From Rhodococcus wratislaviensis (GTDB lineage Bacteria > Actinomycetota > Actinomycetes > Mycobacteriales > Mycobacteriaceae), in assembly GCF_900455735.1 (NCBI RefSeq), contig NZ_UAUI01000024.1:216001-280000 (forward strand): a DNA stretch of 64,000 nt, given 5' to 3'. The notes beneath the pieces were generated by a model that searched no databases, was not told the DNA's origin, and was given only the letters and a program-made list of their open reading frames with translations. Below are positions 33,059-41,879 of this stretch, piece after piece; the first letter of the stretch is position 1, and each line of letters opens with the position of its first letter. The translations under genes were made by a program, and so were the position numbers.

Positions 33059-35729
33059 CGCGAGTCGCCGGGCAGGTGCGGGTGTAGGTCCCGGCCGGAA
33101 GGAGTTCGACCCGGTCTCCCAGCCTGAGTTCACATTCGCTGCCTGCCGGCACGGTCAGGCTCAGGGTGAACACGTCGTCGGTGATCGTCCAGCGCACCGC
33201 GATGTTGCCGTAGGGGCTGCAGTGCTCGGCGTGGGCAGCAGTGATGTCCCCGCCGGGACACGGCTCGACGACGAAACGGCGATAGCCGACCGTGTCGGGG
33301 CCGGTGGTCTCGGCCGGGCGCAGGCCGGCGACGAACTGGTGGAGAAACGAGACGACCGCACCCTTGGCGTAGTGATTCAGTGAGGCGGTGGCGCGGCCGT
33401 TCTCGTCGACTCCGTCCCATCGCTCCCAGATGGTGGTGGCCCCGCGGTCGATCATCTCCATCCAGGATGGATTACCGGTGGACAGCAGTACCCGGTAGGC
33501 GGTGTCGAGGTGCCCGTTGCGCGCGAGTGCGGGCAGCAGCATCCCGGTGGCCAGGAAACCGGTGCCGAGGTGATAGTCGTTGTCGGCGAGCAATTGTGCG
33601 AGTTCGTCGGCGAACCGTCGGCGGCCTTCGGCGGGCACGAGCCCGAACTCCAAGGCGCGAACATAATTCGCCTGCGTCGGGTGGGTCAGTGTGCCGCCGG
33701 GAGTGATGAATTCGCGTTGCCAGGCGTGGACGGCTCCCGCGGCGATCGCAGCGTACCGGTGCGCATCCCGGTCGCGGCCGAGTACGCAGGCGATCTGCGC
33801 GAGCAGTCCGGCCGACCGCGCGAGGTACGCGGTGGCGACCACGCTGTTATCGCGGGCGGGGTCGGGGGCGGGAATCTCGCCGGGTTCGAGCCATTCTCCC
33901 CAGTGGAAACCGGTGTCCCACAGATACTCTTCGTGGTCGTCCGGTGTGGGGCGCGCCAGTGCGCGGTCGGGATGGCGGCGATCCCGGGCCGCGCCGGCGG
34001 CCCGCTCGACCCACCGGGTCATGGAATCGTACTGGCGTTCCAGCACTTCGACGTCGCCGTACAGCCGCCACAGCTGCCACGGCACGATGACGGCGGCATC
34101 GCCCCATCCGGCCGAGCCGTTGGCGATGTCGGCGAAATGGTTGCCCGACGGCTGATTGCCTGCCGGGTTCGGCACGATGTTGGGAACCGTGCCGTCCGGC
34201 CACTGGTCGGCGGCGAGGTCGCGCAGCCACTTGTCGCTGAAACCCGCGACATCATGTGTGAAGGCGGCTGTTTCGACGTAGATCTGCCAGTCGCCGGTGA
34301 AGCCCGACCGCTCGCGCTGGGGACAATCGGTCGGGACGTCACAGGCATTGCCGCGGAAACTCCACACCGCGGCGGCATGGAGTTTCTCGAGACGATCGTT
34401 GTCGCACCCGAAACTCCCCACCTGTTCCAGGTCGGTGTGCACGACGGCGGCGGTGATCGAGTCGGGCCCCGGTTTCGTCTCGAGCCCGTCGAACTGGACG
34501 TAGCGGAACCCGTGAGTGGTGTGGCGCGGCTCGAATGTCTCGCCGGGGCGCCCGGACGACACGACGTGGTCGACCTGACCGGCAGGCAAACTCTTGCCGG
34601 TCGCGAATTCGAAGGCACGCAGGTGATCCGTGTCGACGCTCCCGTCGGCGGCGAGGGACTCGCCGTGGGTGAGGGTGACGTGGGTGCCGGCAGCTCCGAG
34701 GTCGGCCGCGGTCACCCACCCGTTGATGTTCTGGCCGAAATCCACGACGTACGTTCCGGGTCGCGGCTCGGTGACGGCCACCGCCGCCAGGGTTTCGATC
34801 CGGCGCACCGGGGGTGCAACGCCGGTCGTCAACCGGGAGCGATCGTCGTAGAGTCCGCCTCGAGCGACCGCGGCGGGGTGGTGTACCTCGTCGGCGGGCA
34901 CACGGCGCAGATCCACCCGCTGGCCGTCCATCAGGTCGGCGGCGTCGATCTCACTCGGTGCGCTGGTCCAGCCGTCGCCGGTACCGAAGCGCTCCGACGT
35001 TCCGTCCGCATACCGGACGTGCAGTTCCGCGAGCGCGGCAAGCCGGTCACCGAAACCGTCGCCGTGGCGCTCGAACCCGTGCCTGCCACGGAACCACCCG
35101 TCACTCAGCAGGATTCCCAGTTCGTTGTGTCCCGGGTGCAGCAGGCCGGTGACGTCGAAGTGCTGCACCTGCAGGTGCACCCGGTAGGAGGTGAAGCCGG
35201 GGGTCAGCTCGTGATCACCGACCCGGGCACCGTTGACGAAGAACTCGTAGATGCCGTGAGCGGTCGCGAACAGCGACGCGTGAGTGATCGCCGCCCGCGG
35301 GCGCCAGGAGGCGCGTAACCGGTATGCGGGACGGTGACCGAGCGGGGGAACGTCCGGCTCGGACGGTTCGATCCAGTCGGCCGTGAGGTCGCCGCCGTGC
35401 AGGAGACCGGTGACCCACGGAGCGGGCTCGGACCAGACGCTCGGTCCGAGATCCGTCCAGCACCGCACCTGCCAGGCGCGTTCCTCTCCTGCGGTCGGCA
35501 CCGGATGCGTTGCCGTCCAAGGTCGTACGAGGACGTGGTCGCGTCCCTCGACGATCTCGGTGGTGAACAGGGTGCTCGACGTGCGGTCGGAGAGGCCCGC
35601 GACCCGGATCTGGTACGCCAGCTGACCTGTGCTTCCGGTGGGCAGCCGCCAGGACAGTCGCGGATGGGTCGTGCCGCAGGGCTGCCCGGGCCGGAGGTGT
35701 TCGAGACGCAGGTGTGTCGGTGTCGTCAT
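33021..35729 (-). CDS. Alpha-L-rhamnosidase, GH78
   Basis: A 902-residue GH78 enzyme that removes terminal L-rhamnose from plant glycosides or polysaccharides. Beta domains occupy about 1-430, then the (alpha/alpha)6 catalytic barrel with CDVPTDCPQRERSGFTGDW (about 458-476, with the acidic catalytic cluster) and GATTIWERWDG (about 765). The usual C-terminal beta domain follows. No signal peptide, so it acts in the cytoplasm on imported glycosides. Its ATG overlaps the stop of a 56-residue membrane-protein gene. The C terminus overlaps pirin by 38 nt. Confidence 0.92.
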   Translation of the reverse strand: MTTPTHLRLEHLRPGQPCGTTHPRLSWRLPTGSTGQLAYQIRVAGLSDRTSSTLFTTEIVEGRDHVLVRPWTATHPVPTAGEERAWQVRCWTDLGPSVWSEPAPWVTGLLHGGDLTADWIEPSEPDVPPLGHRPAYRLRASWRPRAAITHASLFATAHGIYEFFVNGARVGDHELTPGFTSYRVHLQVQHFDVTGLLHPGHNELGILLSDGWFRGRHGFERHGDGFGDRLAALAELHVRYADGTSERFGTGDGWTSAPSEIDAADLMDGQRVDLRRVPADEVHHPAAVARGGLYDDRSRLTTGVAPPVRRIETLAAVAVTEPRPGTYVVDFGQNINGWVTAADLGAAGTHVTLTHGESLAADGSVDTDHLRAFEFATGKSLPAGQVDHVVSSGRPGETFEPRHTTHGFRYVQFDGLETKPGPDSITAAVVHTDLEQVGSFGCDNDRLEKLHAAAVWSFRGNACDVPTDCPQRERSGFTGDWQIYVETAAFTHDVAGFSDKWLRDLAADQWPDGTVPNIVPNPAGNQPSGNHFADIANGSAGWGDAAVIVPWQLWRLYGDVEVLERQYDSMTRWVERAAGAARDRRHPDRALARPTPDDHEEYLWDTGFHWGEWLEPGEIPAPDPARDNSVVATAYLARSAGLLAQIACVLGRDRDAHRYAAIAAGAVHAWQREFITPGGTLTHPTQANYVRALEFGLVPAEGRRRFADELAQLLADNDYHLGTGFLATGMLLPALARNGHLDTAYRVLLSTGNPSWMEMIDRGATTIWERWDGVDENGRATASLNHYAKGAVVSFLHQFVAGLRPAETTGPDTVGYRRFVVEPCPGGDITAAHAEHCSPYGNIAVRWTITDDVFTLSLTVPAGSECELRLGDRVELLPAGTYTRTCPATRVSRRSSRASPTR

Positions 35730-35896
35730 CGGATCGACCGCACGAAGAGAACGGCTGCGCCGGCGACGGCGGCGCAGGCCGCCAGGATGCAGAACAGAAG
35801 CGCATAGTTGTTGCCGGTGAGCGGGAGGAGCACGGCCCCGATGAGCGGGACGACGGCGTAGGGAAGCGGAGTGTGAGACTCGTCAAGTTTGTCCAT
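35726..35896 (-). CDS. Small two-helix membrane protein (56 aa) coupled to the rhamnosidase
   Basis: Starts at ATG 35896 (AGGGA about 7 nt upstream) and ends in a 4-nt ATGA overlap with the rhamnosidase start. A hydrophilic N terminus (MDKLDESHTPLP) is followed by two hydrophobic segments separated by PLTGNN, and a basic end (VRSIR). It could be a remnant or subunit of a transporter, or an accessory protein. Not recognised; the tight coupling argues that it is real. Confidence 0.6.
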   Translation of the reverse strand: MDKLDESHTPLPYAVVPLIGAVLLPLTGNNYALLFCILAACAAVAGAAVLFVRSIR

Positions 35897-35962
35897 TTCG
35901 GTTTCCCTGTTGCCTGATCAGTGGCGACACTGGTGAAGCAGACATTTAACGTGGACGAAACA

Positions 35963-36559
35963 ATGAGGTGGATTGTGTTGGGGCGCTCGAAGGCAACCGT
36001 GGTGTACTCGGTGTCGGGTCGACCGTCCAACCCGTTCGCGCGACCTGTCGATCGGTTCGCGGCCACCCTGAAATCCGTCATCGTCGCCCTCGCGGGTGTC
36101 GCGATCGTGCTCGCCGCGGTGATCGGCACCTGGGAATACCACCAGGAGAGTGCGCGGGCCGCGCAACAACGCGCCACCACCACCCTCGTCGAGGCGGTCA
36201 CCAGCACCGACGCCCCCATCACCATGTCCCCCCGCGGCTCCGTCCGGACCACCCCGATGGTGAAGGCGACGTGGGCGTGGGGCTCGGAGTCCCGCACCGA
36301 CAGCATCGAGGTCCCCTCGGGGACTCCGGCGGGCACCGAGAAGCACATCGCGGTCAACGCGGACGGAAGCTGGGCAGGCCCGCGGATCACGACCTCCGAC
36401 GTCGTCAGCGCCGGGGTCGCGGCAGTGCTCATCACTCTCGCCGCGAGCGCGCTGCTCCTGGGTGCGGTGTGGGCGATGTGCTCACGCGCCGTGGAACGCC
36501 GTCGCCAGCAGTACTGGGACGAGAGCATCCGCAGGCTGTTCGCGACCTACAGTCGCTGA
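35963..36559 (+). CDS. Rv1733c-like membrane protein, copy 1
   Basis: 198 residues from ATG 35963 (a GTG at 35921 is possible but lacks a ribosome site). It has the Rv1733c layout: N-terminal NPFARPVDRF, a first transmembrane helix (about 38-58), an extracytoplasmic domain of about 90 residues, a second helix (about 152-175), and a short cytoplasmic tail. Rv1733c is a mycobacterial dormancy-regulon protein of unknown role. A second family member is at 38058-38663. I see no DosR box nearby. Confidence 0.72.
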   Translation: MRWIVLGRSKATVVYSVSGRPSNPFARPVDRFAATLKSVIVALAGVAIVLAAVIGTWEYHQESARAAQQRATTTLVEAVTSTDAPITMSPRGSVRTTPMVKATWAWGSESRTDSIEVPSGTPAGTEKHIAVNADGSWAGPRITTSDVVSAGVAAVLITLAASALLLGAVWAMCSRAVERRRQQYWDESIRRLFATYSR

Positions 36560-36654
36560 TCCTCCCGTAGGCCCGGTTCGACACGGCCTCGTACCTGACC
36601 TCCGGCGGATGTGAATCCGCTTCGGACGACACCCGATCGCGCTGTCCCGTGTCG

Positions 36655-36680
36655 GTTTCGGTGGACTCACTCCGGGCTAT
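36655..36680 (+). promoter_or_regulatory. Possible SigF/SigB-type promoter
   Basis: GTTT (36655-36658), 16-nt spacer, GGCTAT (36675-36680) resembles the actinobacterial general-stress consensus GTTT-N15-17-GGGTAT with one mismatch. It lies 30 nt before the 66-residue gene. Confidence 0.35.
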
Positions 36681-36709
36681 TCAGGTGGTGCCGAGGAAAG
36701 GTGGGAGCC

Positions 36710-36910
36710 ATGTCCGACAGGGATGCTTCTATATTCGAGAGCGAACGCGAGCTCGACGAAGAGTCCGTCCGTAAGGCTCAGCGGACAGTCGCCCACCACT
36801 CGATCGATGCCGAAGACTGCCGGATGCTGCTCGCTGCCCTGGGCATCCCGCTCGTGCGCGACCACGACAACGAGTCACTCTCCGGCACGGCCGGTGCCGA
36901 ATCCCTGTGA
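36710..36910 (+). CDS. Small acidic protein of unknown function (66 aa)
   Basis: From ATG 36710, preceded by GGTGGGAG. The sequence is acidic and probably helical (ERELDEESVRKAQRTVAHHS, then AEDCRMLLAALGIPLV) with a disordered end. Not recognised. The stress-type promoter and the neighbouring Rv1733c-like protein hint at a stress role, which is inference. Confidence 0.55.
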   Translation: MSDRDASIFESERELDEESVRKAQRTVAHHSIDAEDCRMLLAALGIPLVRDHDNESLSGTAGAESL

Positions 36911-37092
36911 CCGACGCGTCTCGTCGAGGCAGCGCAGGCGACCGCCGCTGGGCGACAGGGTGTTTGGTGCGTGCTCGAATCGGTGACGTGGGCGGTTCTG
37001 TTCACAGCGACTCCACAGCGAAGCTCGAGGGTGCCCGCACCGGCGACCGCTTGTATGGGACGTAACCCCGAACAGCCCATGGAGAGGTCCTC

Positions 37093-38031
37093 ATGACGAA
37101 CAGCCCGCGTCAGCACGCCGACGAAGTGCACGAGCACGACCGCGGCCTCAGCCACGACCTGAAATCGATGTTGTCGCGTCGCCGCGCACTGTTCGTGTTC
37201 GGCGCGGCGGGTGCGACCGCGCTCGCCGCGTGCTCGACGGCGGGATCCACGGCCACCTCGTCCTCGTCCTCGACGGGGGCGGACGCGACCACGGCGGAGA
37301 CGGTGAGCGACGGCACGTGCGTGGCGGCGGCGCCGCAGGAAACGGCCGGACCGTATCCCGGCGACGGGTCCAACGGCCCGAACGTGCTGGTCGAGTCGGG
37401 GATCGTCCGGCAGGACATCCGCAGCAGCTTCGGTGCCTACTCCGGGACGGCGGAGGGTGTCGCGACGACCATCGAACTGAGGCTGCAGGACCTGACGAAG
37501 GACTGCGCGGCCGGCGCAGGAATGGCCGTCTACCTGTGGCACTGCGACCGGGACGGCGAGTACTCGCTCTACGGCCAGGGCATCACCGAGCAGAACTACC
37601 TGCGTGGCGTTCAGGTGGCGGACTCCGCGGGCACGGTGTCGTTCACGTCGATCTTCCCGGCCTGCTACTCGGGACGCTGGCCGCACATTCACTTCGAGGT
37701 GTTCGACTCGCTGGAATCCGCGGTGGCGGGCGAGGACGCCCGGCTGACGTCGCAGATCGCGGTGCCGCAGGACGCATGCACCACGGTCTTCGCCTACGAC
37801 AGCGGCTACGCGAACAGCGTCGGCAACCTGTCGAAGGTCTCCCTGGACTCGGACAACGTGTTCGGGGACGGCTGGGATGCCGAGTTGGCCACCGTGACCG
37901 GCGAACCCGCCACCGGGATGACGATCTCGATCACGATCGGTGTCGCCGAGAAGTCGGCGAACACGCAGTCCGCGCCGAGTGGTCCCGGTGGGGGTGGCGG
38001 ACAGCCGCCGGCGGGGGCGCCCGGACGGTAG
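37093..38031 (+). CDS. Exported intradiol ring-cleavage dioxygenase lipoprotein
   Basis: 312 residues with a Tat-type signal (SRRRALFVFGAAGATALAAC) ending in a lipobox (LAAC, Cys47), so the protein should be anchored outside the membrane. The intradiol core follows: ETAGPYPGDG, then YLWHCDRDGEYSLYG and GRWPHIHFEVF, giving the two Tyr and two His that bind Fe(III). The C-terminal end is Gly/Pro-rich and disordered. Extracellular members of this family cleave catechols from lignin or plant phenolics. The start at 37093 has GGAGAGG upstream. Confidence 0.9.
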   Translation: MTNSPRQHADEVHEHDRGLSHDLKSMLSRRRALFVFGAAGATALAACSTAGSTATSSSSSTGADATTAETVSDGTCVAAAPQETAGPYPGDGSNGPNVLVESGIVRQDIRSSFGAYSGTAEGVATTIELRLQDLTKDCAAGAGMAVYLWHCDRDGEYSLYGQGITEQNYLRGVQVADSAGTVSFTSIFPACYSGRWPHIHFEVFDSLESAVAGEDARLTSQIAVPQDACTTVFAYDSGYANSVGNLSKVSLDSDNVFGDGWDAELATVTGEPATGMTISITIGVAEKSANTQSAPSGPGGGGGQPPAGAPGR

Positions 38032-38057
38032 TCGTGGCGGGTCGGTCCCGTTGCCCG

Positions 38058-38663
38058 TCAGCTGACGTGCCACCCGGGTGGTCTGTCGAGTTCGTTCCAT
38101 TCACGGGTCAGCTGAGCCTGCTGGCGGCGGGACGCGACCCAGTGGACGACGAGGAAGAGGAAACAGTAGCCGCCGGCCGCCGTCACCCAGATCCCGCACG
38201 CGACGCTCACCGCAGTGGCGGCGTTCTGCGAACCGGTCTCCGGTGCGGAGACGAGGTCGCCGTTCGGGTCGAGCCAGACGGTGACGGTCTGACCTGCCTT
38301 CGCGCCCGCCGCGGTGGGAACGTCGCCGGTGTGTGTCTGCCCGTTCGCCGACCACTGCACCCGCGCGTGGGCTTGATACTGGGGTGAGGCGGGCAGCGGC
38401 TCTCCCGCGGTCCCGGTGCGGGAATCCTCGACGAGCGTGGCCGGGGTCGAGTGCTGGGTGGCGAGTTCGGCCTGAGTCTGCTGGTCCAGCCGCGAGTACG
38501 TTTCGGTTCCGACGGCCGCGGCCAGCGGAATCATCAGGAGCACGAACGCCACCCCGATGAGAACCATCGTGGATCGGAGTCGGTCGCAGCCTCGCATGAG
38601 GGGGTTGCGGCTCCATGGACCCAGACGCCACAGGCGTATCGGCGCTGCACACGTTTCGCTCAT
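38058..38663 (-). CDS. Rv1733c-like membrane protein, copy 2
   Basis: 201 residues from ATG 38663. The order is RNPLMRGCDRLRS, a transmembrane helix (about 33-53), an external domain with SANGQTHTGDVPTAAGAKAG and VWLDPNGDLVSAP, a second helix (about 150-175) and a basic tail. This is a closer match to mycobacterial Rv1733c than copy 1. The two copies flank the exported dioxygenase in opposite orientations. Confidence 0.78.
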   Translation of the reverse strand: MSETCAAPIRLWRLGPWSRNPLMRGCDRLRSTMVLIGVAFVLLMIPLAAAVGTETYSRLDQQTQAELATQHSTPATLVEDSRTGTAGEPLPASPQYQAHARVQWSANGQTHTGDVPTAAGAKAGQTVTVWLDPNGDLVSAPETGSQNAATAVSVACGIWVTAAGGYCFLFLVVHWVASRRQQAQLTREWNELDRPPGWHVS

Positions 38664-38800
38664 CGCGCACCTCCGGGTGGTTGCCCACCACCATTGTGCA
38701 ACCGAAACGCCTGTACGTGTAGGGCCTTCTGGCAGGTGTTCGTGCGCGGCCCGGGTGGCCGCGTCAGACCCGTCGCGACAGGTGGGCCACGGGGGAGCTG

Positions 38801-39703
38801 TCACGTGCCGATGCCGGCGAAGGCTTCGGTCAATGCCTCGATTCCCGCGCGGACCGTGGGACGGTCGTTGTCGGCTCGGCGGAGCGCGTAGATCTCGCGC
38901 TCGAGGGTGGGACGCACCGGGACGATCGCCACGTTGTCCGGCACCCAGACGCGAGCCAGGCGGGGCACGAGGGCAGCGGCGAGTCCGTGCGCGACGAATT
39001 CGAGTTGAGCCGCGAATTCGGGTACTTCGTACCGGATATCCGGTTCGACGCCGCGGTTGCGCAATGTCTGCACCAGCCAGGTGTGGTACACCGCGCCCTT
39101 CTTCCACGTCGTCCACGGCATGTCCGCGATCTCGTCGAGATCGACGTGATCGCGGGACGCCAGCGGATGGTCCCGGGACAGTGCGACGTCGGCCGAGTCC
39201 CGGTGCACCAGGGAGTGCACTGCGTCCTCGGGCAGGTGCAGAGGCATCGTGACCCAGCTGTCGACGACGGCGAGGTCGAGTTCCCGGCGCACGATCGCCG
39301 GTATGAGTTCCTCGGTCTCGCCGGCGAAGAAGCTGACGCCGAGCTGTGGGTGGCGTCTGCGCAGCGTCGCCACGGCAGTCGGCACGACGACTCTGCCTGC
39401 GGACGAGAAGGACCCGATTCGCAGTTCGCCCACCACATCGCGGTCGAGGGAGACGACTTCGGATTCGGCCTGCGCCAGAAGCGATAACACTTCCTGTCCG
39501 CGACGGGCCAGGAGCCGGCCCGCATCGGTGAGTTGAACACCGCGGCCCGCGGGCACCAGGAGTGCGACGCCGACCTCCCGCTCGAACTTGCCGAGTTGCT
39601 GCGAGACCCCGGACGGTGTCACGTGCAGGGCGCGGGCCGCGGCGCCGATCGAACCGTGTTCGGCGACAGCGCACAACGCGCGGAGGCGATCGACACTCAA
39701 CAT
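38801..39703 (-). CDS. LysR-family regulator
   Basis: A 300-residue LTTR: N-terminal winged helix (LRALCAVAEHGSIGAAARAL, then VTPSGVSQQLGKFEREVG) and a periplasmic-binding-like effector domain from about 90. It is divergent from an EamA-type exporter. TAGACT (minus strand, 39716-39711) lies 7 nt before the ATG, with no Shine-Dalgarno, so its mRNA is probably leaderless. Confidence 0.9.
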   Translation of the reverse strand: MLSVDRLRALCAVAEHGSIGAAARALHVTPSGVSQQLGKFEREVGVALLVPAGRGVQLTDAGRLLARRGQEVLSLLAQAESEVVSLDRDVVGELRIGSFSSAGRVVVPTAVATLRRRHPQLGVSFFAGETEELIPAIVRRELDLAVVDSWVTMPLHLPEDAVHSLVHRDSADVALSRDHPLASRDHVDLDEIADMPWTTWKKGAVYHTWLVQTLRNRGVEPDIRYEVPEFAAQLEFVAHGLAAALVPRLARVWVPDNVAIVPVRPTLEREIYALRRADNDRPTVRAGIEALTEAFAGIGT

Positions 39704-39710
39704 GGTAGTA

Positions 39711-39716
39711 AGTCTA
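39711..39716 (-). promoter_or_regulatory. -10 of the LysR gene (leaderless)
   Basis: TAGACT on the minus strand, seven bases before the ATG at 39703. An AGTA-N4-TACT inverted repeat (39707-39718) overlaps it and could be an autoregulatory LysR half-site pair. Confidence 0.4.
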
Positions 39717-39777
39717 CTGTTTTCATGACACGACTATTCACTTGTTGTAATGGTTGGGGCCTCGGAGAATTCTCGGT

Positions 39778-40734
39778 GTGACTACCGCCCTCCGTTTGCG
39801 CCCCCGTGTCCTCGTCAGCCCCTCGTTCAGCGTCGCGTCCGTCGATCCGCGACTGCTCGTTCTGGCGGGTGCGGTGGCGACCTCGCTGACCGGCAGTCTC
39901 ATCAAGCTGTCCGGGGTGGAGCCGGCCACGTCGACGTTCTTCCGGTGTGTTCTGGCGTTGCCGATCCTCGGTCTCCTTGCCCTGCAGGAATTTCGGAGGT
40001 ACGGCGGGATCCCGCGCCGGGTGATTGCGGCCCAGGTACTCGGCGGGATGATGCTCGGCGTCGACTTCGCACTGTGGGCGCGATCGATCCACCTGATCGG
40101 TGCCGGGATCTCCACCGTCGTCGTCAACGTGCAAGTCGTCGTCGTGCCACTGCTCGCGTGGGTCTTCTTCCGTGCGCGGGTGCCGGTGCGGTTCGTCGTG
40201 GCCGTTCCCTTCCTGTTCGCCGGCGTCGCTCTCGCCGGCGGAATCCTCGGCGGCAGCGGCGACGGCGATCAGCTGTTCCTCGGAACTCTGCTGTCGCTGG
40301 CGGCGGGCGTGGCCTACGGGATCTACATCTTCGTCATCGGCCGGGCCGGATCCGCACACCGGGCGTCGTCGCAGGTGTTCGTGTCGACGATCGCCGCCGG
40401 CGTCGTCGGGACCGCGGTGGGATCGCTGTGGGGAACGGTGGACCTCACGCCGGGATGGCCCGCGCTGGGATGGTTGGCGGCACTGTCGCTGAGCAGCCAG
40501 GTACTCGGCTGGGTCCTCATCGGATTCGCACTGCCGAGGCTCGCCGCCGAGGTGGGTGCCACGTTGCTGCTGCTCCAGCCGGTCCTGGCGATGCTGTTCT
40601 CCATCGTGATCGTGCACGAGCGTCCCAGCGTCGGGCAGTTCGCCGGCTGCGCGCTCGTCGTCGCCGCGGTGTGGATGGTCACCCATGTGAAGCCGGCGAA
40701 CCGTCGTCCGGTGACCGCGCGAATCGCCGAATGA
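39778..40734 (+). CDS. EamA/DMT-family transporter
   Basis: 318 residues from GTG 39778 (CGGAG about 10 nt upstream). Ten hydrophobic helices in two EamA repeats; the second repeat includes GWVLIGFALPRLAAEVGATLLLLQP in segments typical of the family. Such carriers export amino acids or metabolites. It is divergent from LysR with 74 nt between, the usual arrangement for a LysR-controlled exporter. Confidence 0.87.
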   Translation: MTTALRLRPRVLVSPSFSVASVDPRLLVLAGAVATSLTGSLIKLSGVEPATSTFFRCVLALPILGLLALQEFRRYGGIPRRVIAAQVLGGMMLGVDFALWARSIHLIGAGISTVVVNVQVVVVPLLAWVFFRARVPVRFVVAVPFLFAGVALAGGILGGSGDGDQLFLGTLLSLAAGVAYGIYIFVIGRAGSAHRASSQVFVSTIAAGVVGTAVGSLWGTVDLTPGWPALGWLAALSLSSQVLGWVLIGFALPRLAAEVGATLLLLQPVLAMLFSIVIVHERPSVGQFAGCALVVAAVWMVTHVKPANRRPVTARIAE

Positions 40735-40753
40735 CCCGGGGCACGGCCACTGC

Positions 40754-41809
40754 TCAAATGTTCCACCCCGTGCGCAGCGACGGTTCGTCGGCGGGCGGCT
40801 CGGGTGGGTGCTGTCTCTGCTTCGCCGTGTACAGCTCGCGGTCGGCGTGTCGATAGAGCGCGGTGAGGGGGTCGGCCTCTCCGGTGGACGACGCAGCGCC
40901 GAAGCTGAAGGGGGTGGGGCTCTCCCGGGCGAGTTGCGCCATGACGCCGGGCAGCTCGTCGTGACGCTCGCCGACCACGCAGGTGACGAACTCGTCGCCG
41001 CCGACCCGGGCGAGAAGGGCGCCGCGGGGCATGTGTCCGGCGAGGTAGTTGGCGAGGTCGACGAGAACCGCGTCGCCCGCGGCGTGGCCGTAGTGATCGT
41101 TGGTCGACTTGAACTGGTCGACGTCGATGAGGGCCAACGTCACGGAGACCTGCCCCGTGCCCGCGCTTTCGAGCGCATGCCGGAACGCGAGCTCGAAACC
41201 GGCGCGATTGAGCAGGGCTGTCAGTCCGTCGGTGCTGGCCGATTCGATCAGGGTCCGGGTGAGGGACCCGAACATCTCGGCCGCGCCGACTACGCAGGTG
41301 ACGGCCACGACGAGAACGGCGGCCTTCACGGTCACGGTGTCCACCTCGACCGGCACCAGCGTGAAGGCGGTGGGTGCGACGACGACTCCGACCACCATCA
41401 ACCCGGTGAGGCATCCGACGAGGAGCCTCGACTGCCGTTTCGGGTAGAACACGACGAAATACATCGCCAGGAACATCGCCGCGATCGCGCAGAGCAGTTG
41501 GGCGACGGCGAGAACGAGACCGGACATCACGATCGGAGTGGCGAGCAGTGCCGCCGCCGTGCACACCTGGTAGGCCCGTCGGCTCGGCCTGCGACCGCCC
41601 CGGTGTAGCACGACCAGTGCGAACACTCCGAGGAGAACACCGGCCGTGCGAGCGGCGACGGTCTCCGGCCGGATCGACAACCCGACCATGGGAGGGAGGA
41701 CGAACCCCGCCAGGTGCAGCGCAGTCGTGATCCACAGGTAGCGGCGCAGGATGCGTGGCTGATAGTCCTGTAGGACCGTGTCGACGGACGAAGCAGCGAG
41801 GGGCCTCAC
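40754..41809 (-). CDS. Membrane-bound diguanylate cyclase (GGDEF)
   Basis: 351 residues from GTG 41809. Six hydrophobic segments (about 25-180) precede a GGDEF domain (about 190-330) with STDGLTALLNRAGFE, IDVDQFKSTNDHYGH and an intact active site VGGDEF. No EAL domain and no canonical RxxD inhibitory site were noticed. It should make cyclic di-GMP from GTP in response to a membrane or unknown signal. Confidence 0.88.
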   Translation of the reverse strand: MRPLAASSVDTVLQDYQPRILRRYLWITTALHLAGFVLPPMVGLSIRPETVAARTAGVLLGVFALVVLHRGGRRPSRRAYQVCTAAALLATPIVMSGLVLAVAQLLCAIAAMFLAMYFVVFYPKRQSRLLVGCLTGLMVVGVVVAPTAFTLVPVEVDTVTVKAAVLVVAVTCVVGAAEMFGSLTRTLIESASTDGLTALLNRAGFELAFRHALESAGTGQVSVTLALIDVDQFKSTNDHYGHAAGDAVLVDLANYLAGHMPRGALLARVGGDEFVTCVVGERHDELPGVMAQLARESPTPFSFGAASSTGEADPLTALYRHADRELYTAKQRQHPPEPPADEPSLRTGWNI

Positions 41810-41832
41810 TCTCGCAATTATCCAGGACCGGT

Positions 41833-41871
41833 CCCGGAAAGGGCGGGTCTCTCGTGACCGCCCCTTCCGGG
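41833..41871 (-). terminator. Strong hairpin between the nitrilase and GGDEF genes
   Basis: CCCGGAAAGGGCGG (41833-41846) pairs with CCGCCCCTTCCGGG (41858-41871) with one mismatch. It starts 9 nt after the nitrilase stop on the minus strand. No U-run follows, so termination efficiency is uncertain. Confidence 0.5.
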
Positions 41872-41879
41872 AGGACGAG

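Noticed and set aside
36605..36620. GCGGAT-GTGA-ATCCGC hairpin after the first Rv1733c-like gene
   Set aside because: Only a 6-bp stem without a T-run; not strong enough to list as a terminator.
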